This document shows, one piece after another, positions 23,031 to 34,600 of a stretch of 64,000 bases of DNA. Source of the stretch: Brienomyrus brachyistius (lineage: Eukaryota; Chordata; Actinopteri; Osteoglossiformes; Mormyridae); NCBI RefSeq assembly GCF_023856365.1, contig NC_064540.1, positions 27,582,474 to 27,646,473 of the forward strand, given 5' to 3'. Below the pieces are notes generated by a model, which did not search any database, was not told the DNA's origin, and worked only from the letters and a program-made list of their open reading frames with translations. Within the stretch, counting starts at the first letter, position 1, and each line of letters starts with the position of its first letter. The position numbers and the translations under genes are program-made.

Positions 23031-25821
23031 ATGGCAGTGCACGAGGGGGTCATAGTGTTGCTGCTTTTTTTAGGTTGCAGCTGTGAAGCTCAACTAAAGT
23101 CTGGGTTTCCTGTGACCACCCCTCAGGTGGCAGCAGAATATCAAACTGGATTAGGTGCTCCCCAGGTGGTGGCAGCCAGTTACCAGGTTGGCGTAGGGGC
23201 TCCCCAGGTGGCGCCGTCCGGCTTCCAGGTTGGCGTAGGGGCTCCCCAGGTGGCGCCGTCCGGCTTCCAGGTTGGCGTAGGTGCTCCCCAGGTGGCGTCC
23301 GGCTTCCAGGTTGGCGTAGGGGTTCCCCAGGTGGCGCCGTCCGGTTATCAGGTTGGCGTAGGTGCTCCCCAGGTGGCGTCGTCCGGCTTCCAGGTTGGCG
23401 TAGGGGCTCCCCAGGTGGCGTCGTCCGGCTTCCAGGTTGGCGTTGGCGCTCCCCAGGTGGCGTCGTCCGGCTTCAAGGTTGGCGTAGGGGCTCCCCAGGT
23501 GGCGTCGTCCGGCTTCAAGGTTGGCGTAGGGGCTCCCCAGGTGGCGTCGTCCGGCTTCAAGGTTGGCGTAGGGGCTCCCCAGGTGGCGTCGACCGGCTTC
23601 AAGGTTGGCGTAGGGGCTCCCCAGGTGGCGTCGACCGGCTTCAAGGTTGGCGTAGGGGCTCCCCAGGTGGCGTCGACCGGCTTCAAGGTTGGCGTAGGGG
23701 CTCCCCAGGTGGCGTCCGGCTTCCAGGTTGGCGTAGGTGCTCCCCAGGTTGCGTCCGGTTATCAGGTTGGCGTAGGTGCTCCCCAGGTGGCGTCCGGCTT
23801 CCAGGTTGGCGTAGGGGCTCCCCAGGTGGCGTCGACCGGCTTCAAGGTTGGCGTAGGTGCTCCCCAGGTGGCGTCGACCGGCTTCAAGGTTGGCGTAGGT
23901 GCTCCCCAGGTGGCGTCGACCGGCTTCAAGGTTGGCGTAGGTGCTCCCCAGGTGGCGTCGACCGGCTTCAAGGTTGGCGTAGGTGCTCCCCAGGTGGCGT
24001 CGACCGGCTTCAAGGTTGGCGTAGGTGCTCCCCAGGTGGCGTCGGCCGGCTACCTGAGCAAGCAAGTTGCTCCTGCTCTGGTTAAATCTGTGACTGGAAT
24101 GCAAGTGAACCCTGATAGTGTGAGGGTTGTATGTGGGGAGGATTCGGTTATGGTGGATGTGCTACGAGACCTTCTAGCTATTGGCCAGCTGATCAATGCT
24201 TCAGACATCACCCTTGGTGGCTGTGCACCCATTGGGCAGGATGCTTCTGGCACAGTGAGGTTTCAGTCTGTGCTGCAGGGCTGTGGAAGTACACTGATGG
24301 TATGAGGGCTTCCTTTTGATTGGTTGCTGTGTTGGCTATGCTAGTGCTAATCACGTTGCTCTTCTCTAGATGACTGCTGATGCCCTGGTTTACAGCTTTG
24401 CATTGATCTACACCCCCAGTGGTATTAATGGCAGCCCCATTGTGAGGACCAATGGTGCTGTGGTTGGCATTGAGTGTGACTATTTGAGGTGAGGATGCCC
24501 TGTCAGCTTTGGTGTTCCTTAGCCCTAGGAGCTGTTCAACCAGTGTCTGACCCAAATGGGCAGATGTGCCTTAATGGTTGGGGAAGCACTTGTACCAAAG
24601 ATTGCTGGTTCAAGTCCTTGACCAGCAAGGCACCACTGAGGTACCCTGAACAAGGTGCTGCCCAGGCACTGAATTGACTCCCCCTGATGTGTTTTGATGT
24701 CACATGGGTTAAATGCAGAGGATACATTTCATTGTGCACTGTTGTGGTATGTCACTGACCTAAATTCTAATTCTACATGATGCCTGCTCCTTAGGAAACA
24801 AAATGTGAGCAGCAATGCCCTGGTGCCAACATGGATCCCCTACTATGCCACAATGGCGGCTGAGGCACAACTGAATTTCTCACTGAGGCTGATGGATGGT
24901 AGGCAAGGGGTTCATGCAGCATATCTGGCTTTACTCAGTGGGCTTGTCCTCAAGTCTGTGCCCTTTGTGCAGATGCATGGCAGAATGAGAGGGCCTCCAA
25001 CGTGTACTTCCTGGGAAGTGTCCTGAACATTGAAGCCTCTGTCCTTGTGGGCAACGGTCAGCCCCTGCGTGTCTTTGTGGACAGCTGTGTGGCCACCTTG
25101 GTCCCTGATGTGACCTCTGTCCCAAGCTATGCCATTGTGCAGAACTCTGGGTGAGTAACATTGCATGGCTGTGACACCGCTTGGGCAATGCTGCTTGACA
25201 TGCCTGGCCTTCAGGTGCCTGACTGATGCCAAGGTGACAGGATCCCGCTCCCAGTTCCTGCCCAGGAAGCAGGATGACAAGCTGCAGCTTCAGCTGGATG
25301 CTTTCAGGTTCTCTCAGGATGGCAGGAGCTCAGTGAGTACAGGCACTTGTGCAGGATTTCTGTGCTTAAATGAACTGGTTGTGATGGCAGCTGACCAGCT
25401 TTTGGTGTCCCCCTAGCTGTACATTACTTGCAGCCTGAGAGCAACAGTGGCTTCTGTGCCTGTGGATTCCCAACACAAGGCTTGTTCCTTCTCTCTCGCC
25501 GCTAACAGGTCAGTGGGTGCAGCATTATGATGCTGGATCAGTTGCAATAGCTAACAATTGCTATTCCCCATTGCAGGTGGGTGTCTGTGGATGGGAATGA
25601 CCAGGTGTGTGGCTGCTGTGACACCAGCTGTGGGCTTGCAGGTGTAGCAGGTACGCTTGGCTTCCACCAAAAGATGCTCTGGTGGCTTGTGTTGCTGTGA
25701 CTGAGGCACCCTTCTTGCCCTTGCAGGTGCTCAAGGCACGGGTGTTCTGGGCCCCATTGCTATCCAACAGGCTCCTCCCAAGGCTAGTCAGCCTGGACAG
25801 CTGTATATTCTGAAGGGATAG
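23031..25821 (+). CDS. zp3: ZP3-like egg-coat protein, copy 3, 682 aa, 8 exons
   Basis: Coding exons are 23031-24299, 24370-24488, 24795-24898, 24973-25150, 25215-25332, 25417-25508, 25577-25650 and 25727-25821. The reading frame is intact throughout. It is the longest copy, with 22 GAPQV repeats, including two separate runs of STGFK units split by GFQ/GYQ/GFQ units, so a block of units appears to have been duplicated. One unit has VPQV in place of APQV. The intron 1 acceptor reads TCTCTAG instead of TCTCCAG. The rest of the ZP module matches copies 1 and 2. Confidence 0.9.
23139..24057 (+). repeat. In-frame coding minisatellite, 22 GAPQV repeats (gene 3)
   Basis: Largest version of the 39/42-base coding repeat. 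The Lys-ending (GFK) and Gln-ending (GFQ/GYQ) units are arranged in blocks. Confidence 0.95.
24536..24756 (+). mobile_element. tRNA-derived SINE in intron 2 of gene 3
   Basis: Same insertion as at 5870-6090, so it predates the gene duplications. Confidence 0.65.
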
Positions 25822-25971
25822 GTACCTGCTGCCCTAATGTGCCCAGCTGTGCATGGTCCCAGGATGGAAGGAGCCGCAACTTGCCTGGCACATTCTCCAC
25901 TGCTTGTCATGATCTTCCTTCCCCCTGATGTGGTAGTTGTGCAGGAGATCAAGGGCACTGTCTTGTGACTG

Positions 25972-25977
25972 AATAAA
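25972..25977 (+). terminator. Polyadenylation signal AATAAA of gene 3
   Basis: Same position relative to the stop codon as in genes 1 and 2. Confidence 0.8.
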
Positions 25978-26096
25978 CCACTAATTGTGTTTGAAATGGT
26001 TGTCTGCCTGTTCCTTTGCTCCCAAGTACACTTCTGGACTGCCTAAATTCTGCAACCCCATCACACTGCTTGCTGCCTGTGGATTTCATGACGAAT

Positions 26097-26960
26097 GGGA
26101 TCCTGTGGGGAAGCAATACTTAGATGGAAAATGTTGGTTTACATAATGGTATTCCCTTCACTAAGGAAGCCATTTCAGATTTCCTTGATGTGCTGATCTC
26201 AAGCCCCACAGCCTGGTCTGGTATCCACTTTGTAACAAGTGGTCATACTGAATAGAAGTAACTGCAAATGTGTAGGACTGGTGCCAACAATGGTAGGGAC
26301 TAGGGCGTCATGTACTGACAAAGGAAATGCAGACTGCACATCCAACCCAGTGTCAGCAATTGACTAGCAGTAGGTGGTATCACACCTTAATACTGGTTCC
26401 CTGCGTAGTTCTTTTAAAGCAGAGACCAATGCAGTATGAGGTGGAGTGCACTCAAACGCACCTGCAGTACTTTCAACACATCAGACCCTCCCTACTATAT
26501 GCATAATGGTCCATACAGTAACCGCGTTTGAGGCTGAAATTTCAGTGTGCCTGTGGTGCAGTGTTTCCCTTTTAAACAAGGGAAACATGCGGTATCTAAA
26601 TACTGTTACAGCAAATTAGTGGGTTTTTTTTTAGTAAGAACCGATGCCAATGATTCCACCGATCTAAAGAACAGTTTGTGTAAGTATTCAATCTGGTCGT
26701 GCATTTCTAGTGCTTGGATCAACACTACAGATGCCCTCTGGGACGATGGTCTTCCATATTTTGACTACGATGGGTAAATGTTTTTTGCTTTCATTATGCA
26801 ATAACTTGATTTTATTAGGTGTTGCGTTAATTTTTACCCATTTGTACGCTAATGTAAGGGTTTAAAGCTAGGCTATAGGCTATAATGTGTACGTGTACAT
26901 TTACGATATTTTTTCTTTATGACGGGTTTATCAGAACCTAACCCCACCGTAACCTGGGGA
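26097..26960. repeat. Diverged tandem-unit remnant lacking the transposon block
   Basis: From 26097 to about 26775 the sequence aligns, with many mismatches and indels, to the 3' flank of the genes (7438-8300). Shared blocks include CTCAAG-CC-ACAGCCTGGT and GTAAGTATTCAATCTGGTCG. From about 26776 it continues directly into sequence matching the next unit's 5' flank (3146-3400), with shared blocks GTAAATGTTTTT-GCTTTCA, GCTAATGTAAG and TTTACGATATTTT. The 4.1-kb transposon block that separates these two flanks in the other units is absent here. Confidence 0.75.
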
Positions 26961-27929
26961 CAGGATGTATTTCCTAAATATACGATTTGGGGAATATGTG
27001 AAATTTTCATCAATTGAAATAGTCGCAATATAGGGACATGGAATTCCGGTACGTAATAGCTTTGGTTCACTTTGACCTGAAGTATAAAACTTGGTATATT
27101 TTGGGCTTGTTGCAGCCATATTTACAGTACATAAATCCAAATCAATGGAATCATAAAAAAAAAATTGGAAAAAAATTCTCTAGGTGGTAAGTTTGGGATA
27201 AGACTTTGCTGGGGCATAATATTGGCAGCCATCAGGGACATGTACAGTCATCTGAAGCTGACCAGAGTTATGCCGCTCTTAGAATGCGAGGTTCCAAGTG
27301 TCTTGCGCAGATGTTTATTTACAGCACACTAAGCACTGACGTAAACACCGTAGAACTAAAGATACAGGACAAATACAAAGAAAATACATATTACATATTC
27401 GCTAACAATAAGATACATACAACGATAAACTCAAATTACAGCATATGTTTGAATGTATGAATGATGTTTGAAAATTCTTGCTTATGGACGTTTCTCAATC
27501 TCTTGTGCAATCCAAAACTCCAGCACCGCTCGTAACAACTTATTACTCTCCCGCCAGCATACAGGAAATGACGTAGAACACATACGTACGAAGCAGTTAA
27601 AATATATGCAAAATATTTAAAGGAAACAACCCTTAATCAAATAAAACCCCCTTGCATTCTGCAATGTAAACAATATTAAATATAAATATAACACATATGA
27701 AATTAATCAAAAGCAGATGAATCTATTGAAAATGAAGCAGTAATGCCAGCTAATGGTAATAACAAATGGAACCAAATTACAATTTAAAACAAAGTCTACT
27801 ACTGTCAGCACAGGGGTACCTAGCGAGACCCATAAAAATCCACTCCGAAAAGTGCAGGTGCTATACAGAACTTACATTAAGAGCGATAAAGTGTCAGGCG
27901 CTCCGGCATCAGAAAACTCCACACCCCAC
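26961..27929. other. No gene seen
   Basis: AT-rich stretch in which homology to the tandem unit fades out after about 27,040. I see no coding exon or complete transposon. Confidence 0.5.
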
Positions 27930-28200
27930 AATTCCTAAATGACGGCGTGCGGCGGCGGCGACCTCTGAGCCGGATCCCGAGGTACCTTCGCGACGAGAAC
28001 AGGGGTTCACGGAGCGAAAATGCACTGTCTTTCGGCTGGATGAAAGGTTTGTTAAGTCGGGCGTCTTAACCAAGAGACCACTGTCTGCAGCAAAGGATTT
28101 CTGCGCTAAAGCCCCCTGAGTCGGGGAAGGACGGGTTACGCTAAAGCGGTCGCCCGAGAGCCGGAAAGTCGTGCTTTACGTGAATAAAGCGTATCTCTCA
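27930..28200 (+). promoter_or_regulatory. CpG-rich putative promoter and 5' untranslated exon of the MON1A gene
   Basis: A local rise in CpG (GCGTGCGGCGGCGGCGACC and flanking sequence) contrasts with AT-rich surroundings and lies 500-700 bases upstream of the first coding exon. The first coding exon has an acceptor-like TTGTGCAG just before it (ending 28646), so a non-coding first exon upstream is expected. Its exact borders are not resolved. Confidence 0.5.
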
Positions 28201-28672
28201 GCGCAATCGGACTTGCAGTGATTTGCAGTGACACGATCATTTCCTCCTTAAAATGAAAAGCTGAGAGTAACTCCTCGGTGACTTTTTATTTTTATTGTTG
28301 TCTTGGTTACAAACTTTGTCTGGAATTCAGTACAAATCACTGTGGTTCCTATTGAGGGGACGTGACTGAATGAAAGATACACGAATGAGCATCTATAAGG
28401 TCGTTAGTAATCGCAGTGCACGCACTACTGCAAAATGGATGTCTATTAATAGCTTAGATAGATTTATACGATATTTTAGTAGTTAAAACTGTTGGACTCT
28501 ATTACACATCATTTATTTACTGCCCCGTGTAATAGTAGGGACAGTAGGTAAATCACATAGGATTAAATAATATTTTTATAAAAGGTAACTCTTTACTGGA
28601 CTGAAGGTGGCCCTGACGCTGCTTGATGACCATGATCTCTTGTGCAGGTACTTTAAGCTGCCGGCTGGAGGA

Positions 28673-31600
28673 ATGGCGGCTGACGTCCACAATAAGGATG
28701 TGCCATGGGAGAGCCAGAATGGGGTCCTTGCGCCTGTGGATCGCCTTCGCCAAGATCGGTCTGACAGCCCCACTCCAGGCCTGGTTGAGGGGACAGAACC
28801 TGGTATAGCTTGATTTTCCTGATTTTTTTAATTTATTTTTTTTCCTTGAAATGAGATTATTTTTTTCTACTTGCCCCTGAAACTATGCAGAATTAGTGGT
28901 TGCACAATGGATGGATGGACGCAGGTGGACTGTGCATGGCATGAGACACAGTTACTGTTCGGAGCTGCTCCATTCTCACCATTAAATAGTACTTCCATGT
29001 ATGGTACCAGTCAAAAGTTTGGACACATCTACCCATAGAAAGGTTTATTTGCACTATTCTCTACATTTAGAGTAATTATCAAAACTGTAAGATAGCATAT
29101 ATGGAATTATACACAGACTGAAAATGTATAATTTATTTTATTTATTTTTTTGGGGGGGGGGGGTACGTCTGTGGGTTTTTGACACTGAAGATTGCTGTTT
29201 GAAATCCATAGTTGGTCAGTGATCCCTCCATTGGGCCCTTGAGCAAGTCCCTTAACCCATTCCTGATCCTACTTCCTCCTCTATACTAGTTTCATGAGGT
29301 GGTCTCCTGGGATGCTTTTCCATCCAGCCCGGAAGAGGTTCCACATATATGCTGAGCTCTCATTGGCTGCTTTTCCTTAATTCTCTCATAAAAGTTCTGC
29401 AAAACCATTTATATTGTGTTTAGGTCAGGTCAGTCATGTGATATGACACTCTATCACTCTCCTTTGTAGGTGGCTTGGTGTGTCCAGATGTTTGGTACTA
29501 TACTCAGAAGTAGGGTGTCTGTGGTAGTGTTTCTCAACCCAATGCTCAGGGACCGCAGACAGTCCACATTTTTGCTACCAGCTAGCTCTCAACGTACCTG
29601 TATCAGGGTTTTGGTGTCCTTGATTGGTTGGGAGTTTGGAGGGAGCTAAAATGTGGCTTGTTTGGGCCCCCCCTGGGGACTGGGTTGAGAAACACAGATC
29701 TATGGTATAATTGCACAAGAATATTGCTGATAAGGATTTGTTTTATTGTGCATGGGTAGGGTCTTGTGTGCTCACTGGTTTGCTATTACGTGTAAGAGTA
29801 ACAGTAGCCCTGAAGTGAGTTTGAAGAGAGACCTGGCACTGATACTTGTCCCAGTGAGTCAGCAGGTAGAGCTGGGCGTGACACTTCCTTTATTAAAAAA
29901 CATTGCCACAAGTAATCCTTTTAATTTAGTCCTGAAATCACAAATGACAACATTAAGCTCTACCAAGGTGTATTCAGTTTTGACGTGTGTGTGATTAAGA
30001 TCCTTTGTATTCTGATGTTTTAATGTGGTTCTAGAGCGAAGGTCGGGGGCATATCCAGACACACCGCCCTTTGTGCTGTCATTAGTCACTCTGCGTGTCT
30101 GCACTGACAGGATATGATAAGATGAGAAGCAGGTACAGTCAGAAAGGATTATTGCTTATATGCCAGATGATTTCTGCTTTCCAGTGTTTGGAGTGAGAAC
30201 CATGTTCACTGTGATTGAGAGGCTCGTATTCAGTGTGTGGGTTCCTTATAGCGTTCCACTTCCCAAGCAGAACACACAGTTCTCTTGTAGGTTGTCAGTC
30301 TAGATGGCCTTTGTTTGATTTTGAATCCCCATGAGTTGCAGTTTTGTCCTTCATCAGTCACAGTATGTAACAGGGATGCAGTACACGGTAGTAGCTAGTT
30401 GGGTAGAACTGCTAATTAGTTAGATGCTTTAATGAACTACCCAAACCGTGCTATCCAGCTCCTAAATAAACTCATGTAGCACCTCAATAATCCCATCACC
30501 CAGGTGTAATTCATTCACACATGGTTCTCCTTTCCATCTGTTTAAACTTACGGTTGAGTATGGAAATCCGGTGTCAAGATGGCACTCACTTATTCCTATA
30601 TGATTGATATGTACCAGACCAGACAGATTTCAATGCCTTATTTTGGTGCCACATAAATGCCTGAGCTGTTGATTGAAGTATTTGCCCCCTGATGCTCAGG
30701 CAACAGAAGCATTGCTGCACCTCATGTGCCATCACTAGTTAATATTACACTTGCTCTGATGTTAGCAGAGGCCTAAAATGCCTAAATATAGATAGTCTAA
30801 AGTTATTCAATCAAAAAGATTCGAACACCTGTGGCCTGTACTACGAAGTGGGCTTACTGGCTTATCAGGGTAACTTGTCGCATTTAAGGCAGTCTGGGCA
30901 AAATGTAAGCGAACGAATATGAAGTGCATTTAAACTGTGGTACCTTAAATCTGACAAGTTACCCCGATTAGCCAGTAACCCCGCTTCCTAGTTTAGGCCA
31001 CTGGATGTTGTTATGTAAAGTTTTGTGTGTGTGTTTATATATTTAAGGTGTTAAGATAATATAGGTGTCACGGGAAGGTTCGGGTGGTCAGACGATCATG
31101 CGGGCGGTGGTTCAGAAAACCAGGCTGACGAGCAGGATCGGGGTAATCGGAGTTTATTCGGGGTAGGGAAACACGGGAGGCTAGGGACGACCAACACCAT
31201 GTGCACAGATCACGTATTGACGGACAACGATCACAGGCAAGACTCGGACTTAAATACACAGGACTGATCACAGTAATCAGACATAGGTGGAAACAATCAG
31301 GGAAACGCACGTTGGCAAGCAGGGGGACGTGGCACACATGAGGAGCCGACGAGCAGGGCATGACAATAGGCTTGTTGTTCAGTTTTAAGTTCAGATTTGC
31401 CTTAGAAATAAAAAGAGTTCTTTAATGTCACCAGCCTTTGTTTTATGCTCTTTTTCTTAAAAGTACCAGTTCAGACACTGTTTTGATAATATCGCTGTCA
31501 CAAGTGTCATTTTAGCACCGATATCGAAAACAACCAAAACGATACCCAACCTTATTGACATTTCTCCCCATTTCCACTATGTCAGCAAATTTGCACTACA

Positions 31601-34600
31601 GTAAACAATTGTTTTTGCTTTTGCACTGGTTCAGGGTGTTGGTCTGTTCTGCATCTTTACACAAATCTGCACCATTGCTCTAAGCCAGGGGTGGCCAATC
31701 TTATCCGCAAAAGGTCGGTGTGTGTATATACAGGTTTTTTGGGATAACCTTTAGGTCAGTTGTTCAAACTCAGGTGTGAGGACTCTTCAGCCAATCAGTC
31801 TCTAATTAGGGAGTTGCAGCGTAAACCCGCATACTCACCGGCCCTTTAAGATTGCCCACCTCTGCTCTAAGCATATTGTTTCTCTTGCACTTTGCAGTCA
31901 GGCTGGTTAAAGAAGTCCTTATAGTCATCTCACATTGTTCTCTTAACCATGTATTTGTTTTAAGACTGTTTTCCTGAATTTTTTATATTTGCAATATATA
32001 CTGTAATATTGTCCTGCACTTCATGTTTGACACTGAACCACAACCAATTCTGTTATCATTACATATACCTGGCAATAAAGTGTTCTGAATTCTGGTGTTG
32101 TACAGGTGAGCTTTGAGTAATTCCGGCATGTTTGAATTTAATACATGTTGCTGCTTCCTGCAATGAGTGGCTTTATAAAGTGCAGAAACTACAAAACAAA
32201 CCTTTAGTACTTCAGATAAGCTGAACACAGCATTCAGACTGTAATGTGGTGTTTGATTTCATTTTGTAGGTGCTGGACAGGACAGTGCCATGTTCGTCCA
32301 TGCACATTCCTTCGAGGACCTGATGGCTGACGGTGAGGATGTTCAGGCCACGGCTGTGGGATCCGAGGGCGAGCAGGAGCCAGAAGTGCTGGAGGAGCTG
32401 GGCGACCAAGGTCAGCAGACGAAGGAGGATCGGCAGGAGAAACGGCCGGGGGTCAGGGCCAAGGAGGAGGATGTGACCAGCGAATCGTGGCGGCAGCACA
32501 GGAAACACGTGTTTGTGCTGTCTGAGGCGGGGAAGCCCATCTATTCCCGCTATGGCACAGAGGAGGCGCTCTCGAGTACCATGGGGGTAATGATGGCGCT
32601 TGTCTCCTTTGTGGAGGCAGAGAAGGACATCATCAGGTCCATCCATGGAGGTGAGGATGGAAGCGGGTCCAGGTGCCACATGTACAAGGTCAATGAACTG
32701 TACCAATTTCTAATAAGAATCCTGATTGACTAGTGCTATTGTTGCATATGTGATCGTTAAAGCAGTCAAGTTACATTTCAGTTTTTCCATATTCAGCACA
32801 GGCACATGATGAGTCAAAAGTACAGAATCATTAAGTACCAAAAACTGGCTCTGATTGGGGGTAAACAGGGTAAGAAGGTAAAGCACATTTACACATGCAG
32901 ACTTTTATCTGGGATTTTTTTAAATGTGCAGTGCAGCTATTTTTAAAGTCGGCATCTATTCAAAGGAAAAACTCTGGCCGTCGAGTCATTGAAGTACAAG
33001 TCCTGAGCAGTTGTACTTTGAGTGTAGGTATGCATGTATCTGCAGGCCAGTGAGTGAGTCCCGGAATCCTTATTTGTTTCACAACAGAGTGAATCAAACC
33101 ACAGATAGAAATGAGTGGATAGGTAACCAATGGCAATGGTAATTTTTTCATATGATAAAATGGTAATAGGGAATTGGACTCTACCCAGAGGTCACTCTGA
33201 ATATACGGTCTAACCTGATTACTACACCGGTAATAAAACGAACTGCAGTATGTTGCAGCTGCAGACACAGTGCCAGCTGGGCACCTTTTGGTACTCATGT
33301 AATGCAGTCAAACAGATCTCATTATTAATGTTTCATAGGCCTACATTCTGTGTCCTCTAACATGTCAAGAAGCCTCCCAGCTGCCTGTTTTTTCCTGTCT
33401 GCGGTGTTTCTCCAGATGGCTACAAAGTGGTGTTCCTGCGCAAGAGTCCCCTGGTCCTGGTGGGCGTGGCTCGGAACCGCCAGTCGGAGCGGGAGCTGTC
33501 TCGTGAGCTGCACTACATCTACTACCAGATAATCAGCCTGCTCACCCTGACTCAGCTCAACCACGTCTTCCGGCACAAGCAGAACTATGATCTGCGTCGT
33601 CTGCTGGCCGGCTCAGAGCACCTCACCGACAGCCTGCTCCGGCACCTGGACCGCGACCCGGGCTTTTTGCTGAGCGCCGTCACCTGCCTGCCCCTGACCA
33701 GTTCCACCCGGGATGTCATCTCCTCCAGCCTGCAGGCCTCCAGGGCCAAGAGCCTGGTCTTCTCCATCCTATTGGCGGGCAGTCGTTTGGTGACGCTGGT
33801 GCGCAAAAAAGACCAATTTCTGCACCACATGGACCTGCACCTTCTCTTCAACCTGGTGGGCTCCTCCTCTTCCTTCCGCGAGGGCGAAGGCTGGACGCCC
33901 ATCTGTTTGCCCAAGTTCAACACCGCTGGCTTTTTCCATGCTCACATCTCCTACCTGGAGCCAGCCTCAGACCTCTGCCTCATCCTGGTCTCTACCGACC
34001 GCGAGGACTTCTTCAACCTGTCTGACTGCAAGCAGCGCTTCCTAGATCGCCTCCGCCGGCGCAGTGCCTACCAAGCCCTGCAGGAGGCGCTGAAGGCCCC
34101 CAGCTATTCTGTGTCCCAGGTGGGGATCCCTGAGCTGCGACACTTTGTCTACAAGTCCAAGAGCTCTGGGCTCTACACCAGGTAACCACAGAAGAACATT
34201 TTATTTGGTCCATACTGCTGTCAGTACTTGATTTTTGCCATATTGTCTCCTTATTCCTTCACCTGGTTTGTTGTGTCCCTGCTTGCACAAATCAGCCCAG
34301 AGTTCCCAGTGCCATACCAGTCTGAGGAGGAGCAAGAGAGGCTGATGGAGCTCTACCAGTACCTCCACAGTCGCATGCATCACCCTACACGCCCCCTGCG
34401 ATCAATCTATAGCTGCGGCGAGTCGGAGAGTCTGCTGGCCTGGGTGAGCCACCTTATTTATACTCGGCTCGAACCTTTATTTTGTGAGGAAGTGTTTAAA
34501 TTCATCTGTGCATTTAGTTTCCTTCTGCCTTGTTCCCTCCGCTTCTTGGTCTAGGCCAAGGGTGGGCAATCTTACCCGAAAAGGGCCGGTGTGTATGCAG

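Larger units (their letters stand above)
18409..26096. repeat. Tandem unit 3 of the array, truncated on the right
   Basis: The third copy is near-identical to units 1 and 2 from the transposon block through the ZP3-like gene and its polyadenylation signal. Identity ends abruptly at about 26,097, shortly after the sequence matching 7,437. Beyond that point the homologous flank is clearly diverged. The coding minisatellite is the longest of the three copies. Confidence 0.93.

Noticed and set aside
4731..24057. Regular 39-42-base repeats as a CRISPR array
   Set aside because: The repeats are contiguous, coding and without unique spacers, in a spliced eukaryotic gene.
31068..31361. 97-codon minus-strand ORF
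   Set aside because: It lies entirely inside the solo LTR and is chance open frame.
33585..33923. Minus-strand ORFs opposite the MON1A third exon
   Set aside because: They are shadows of a GC-rich true coding exon on the plus strand.
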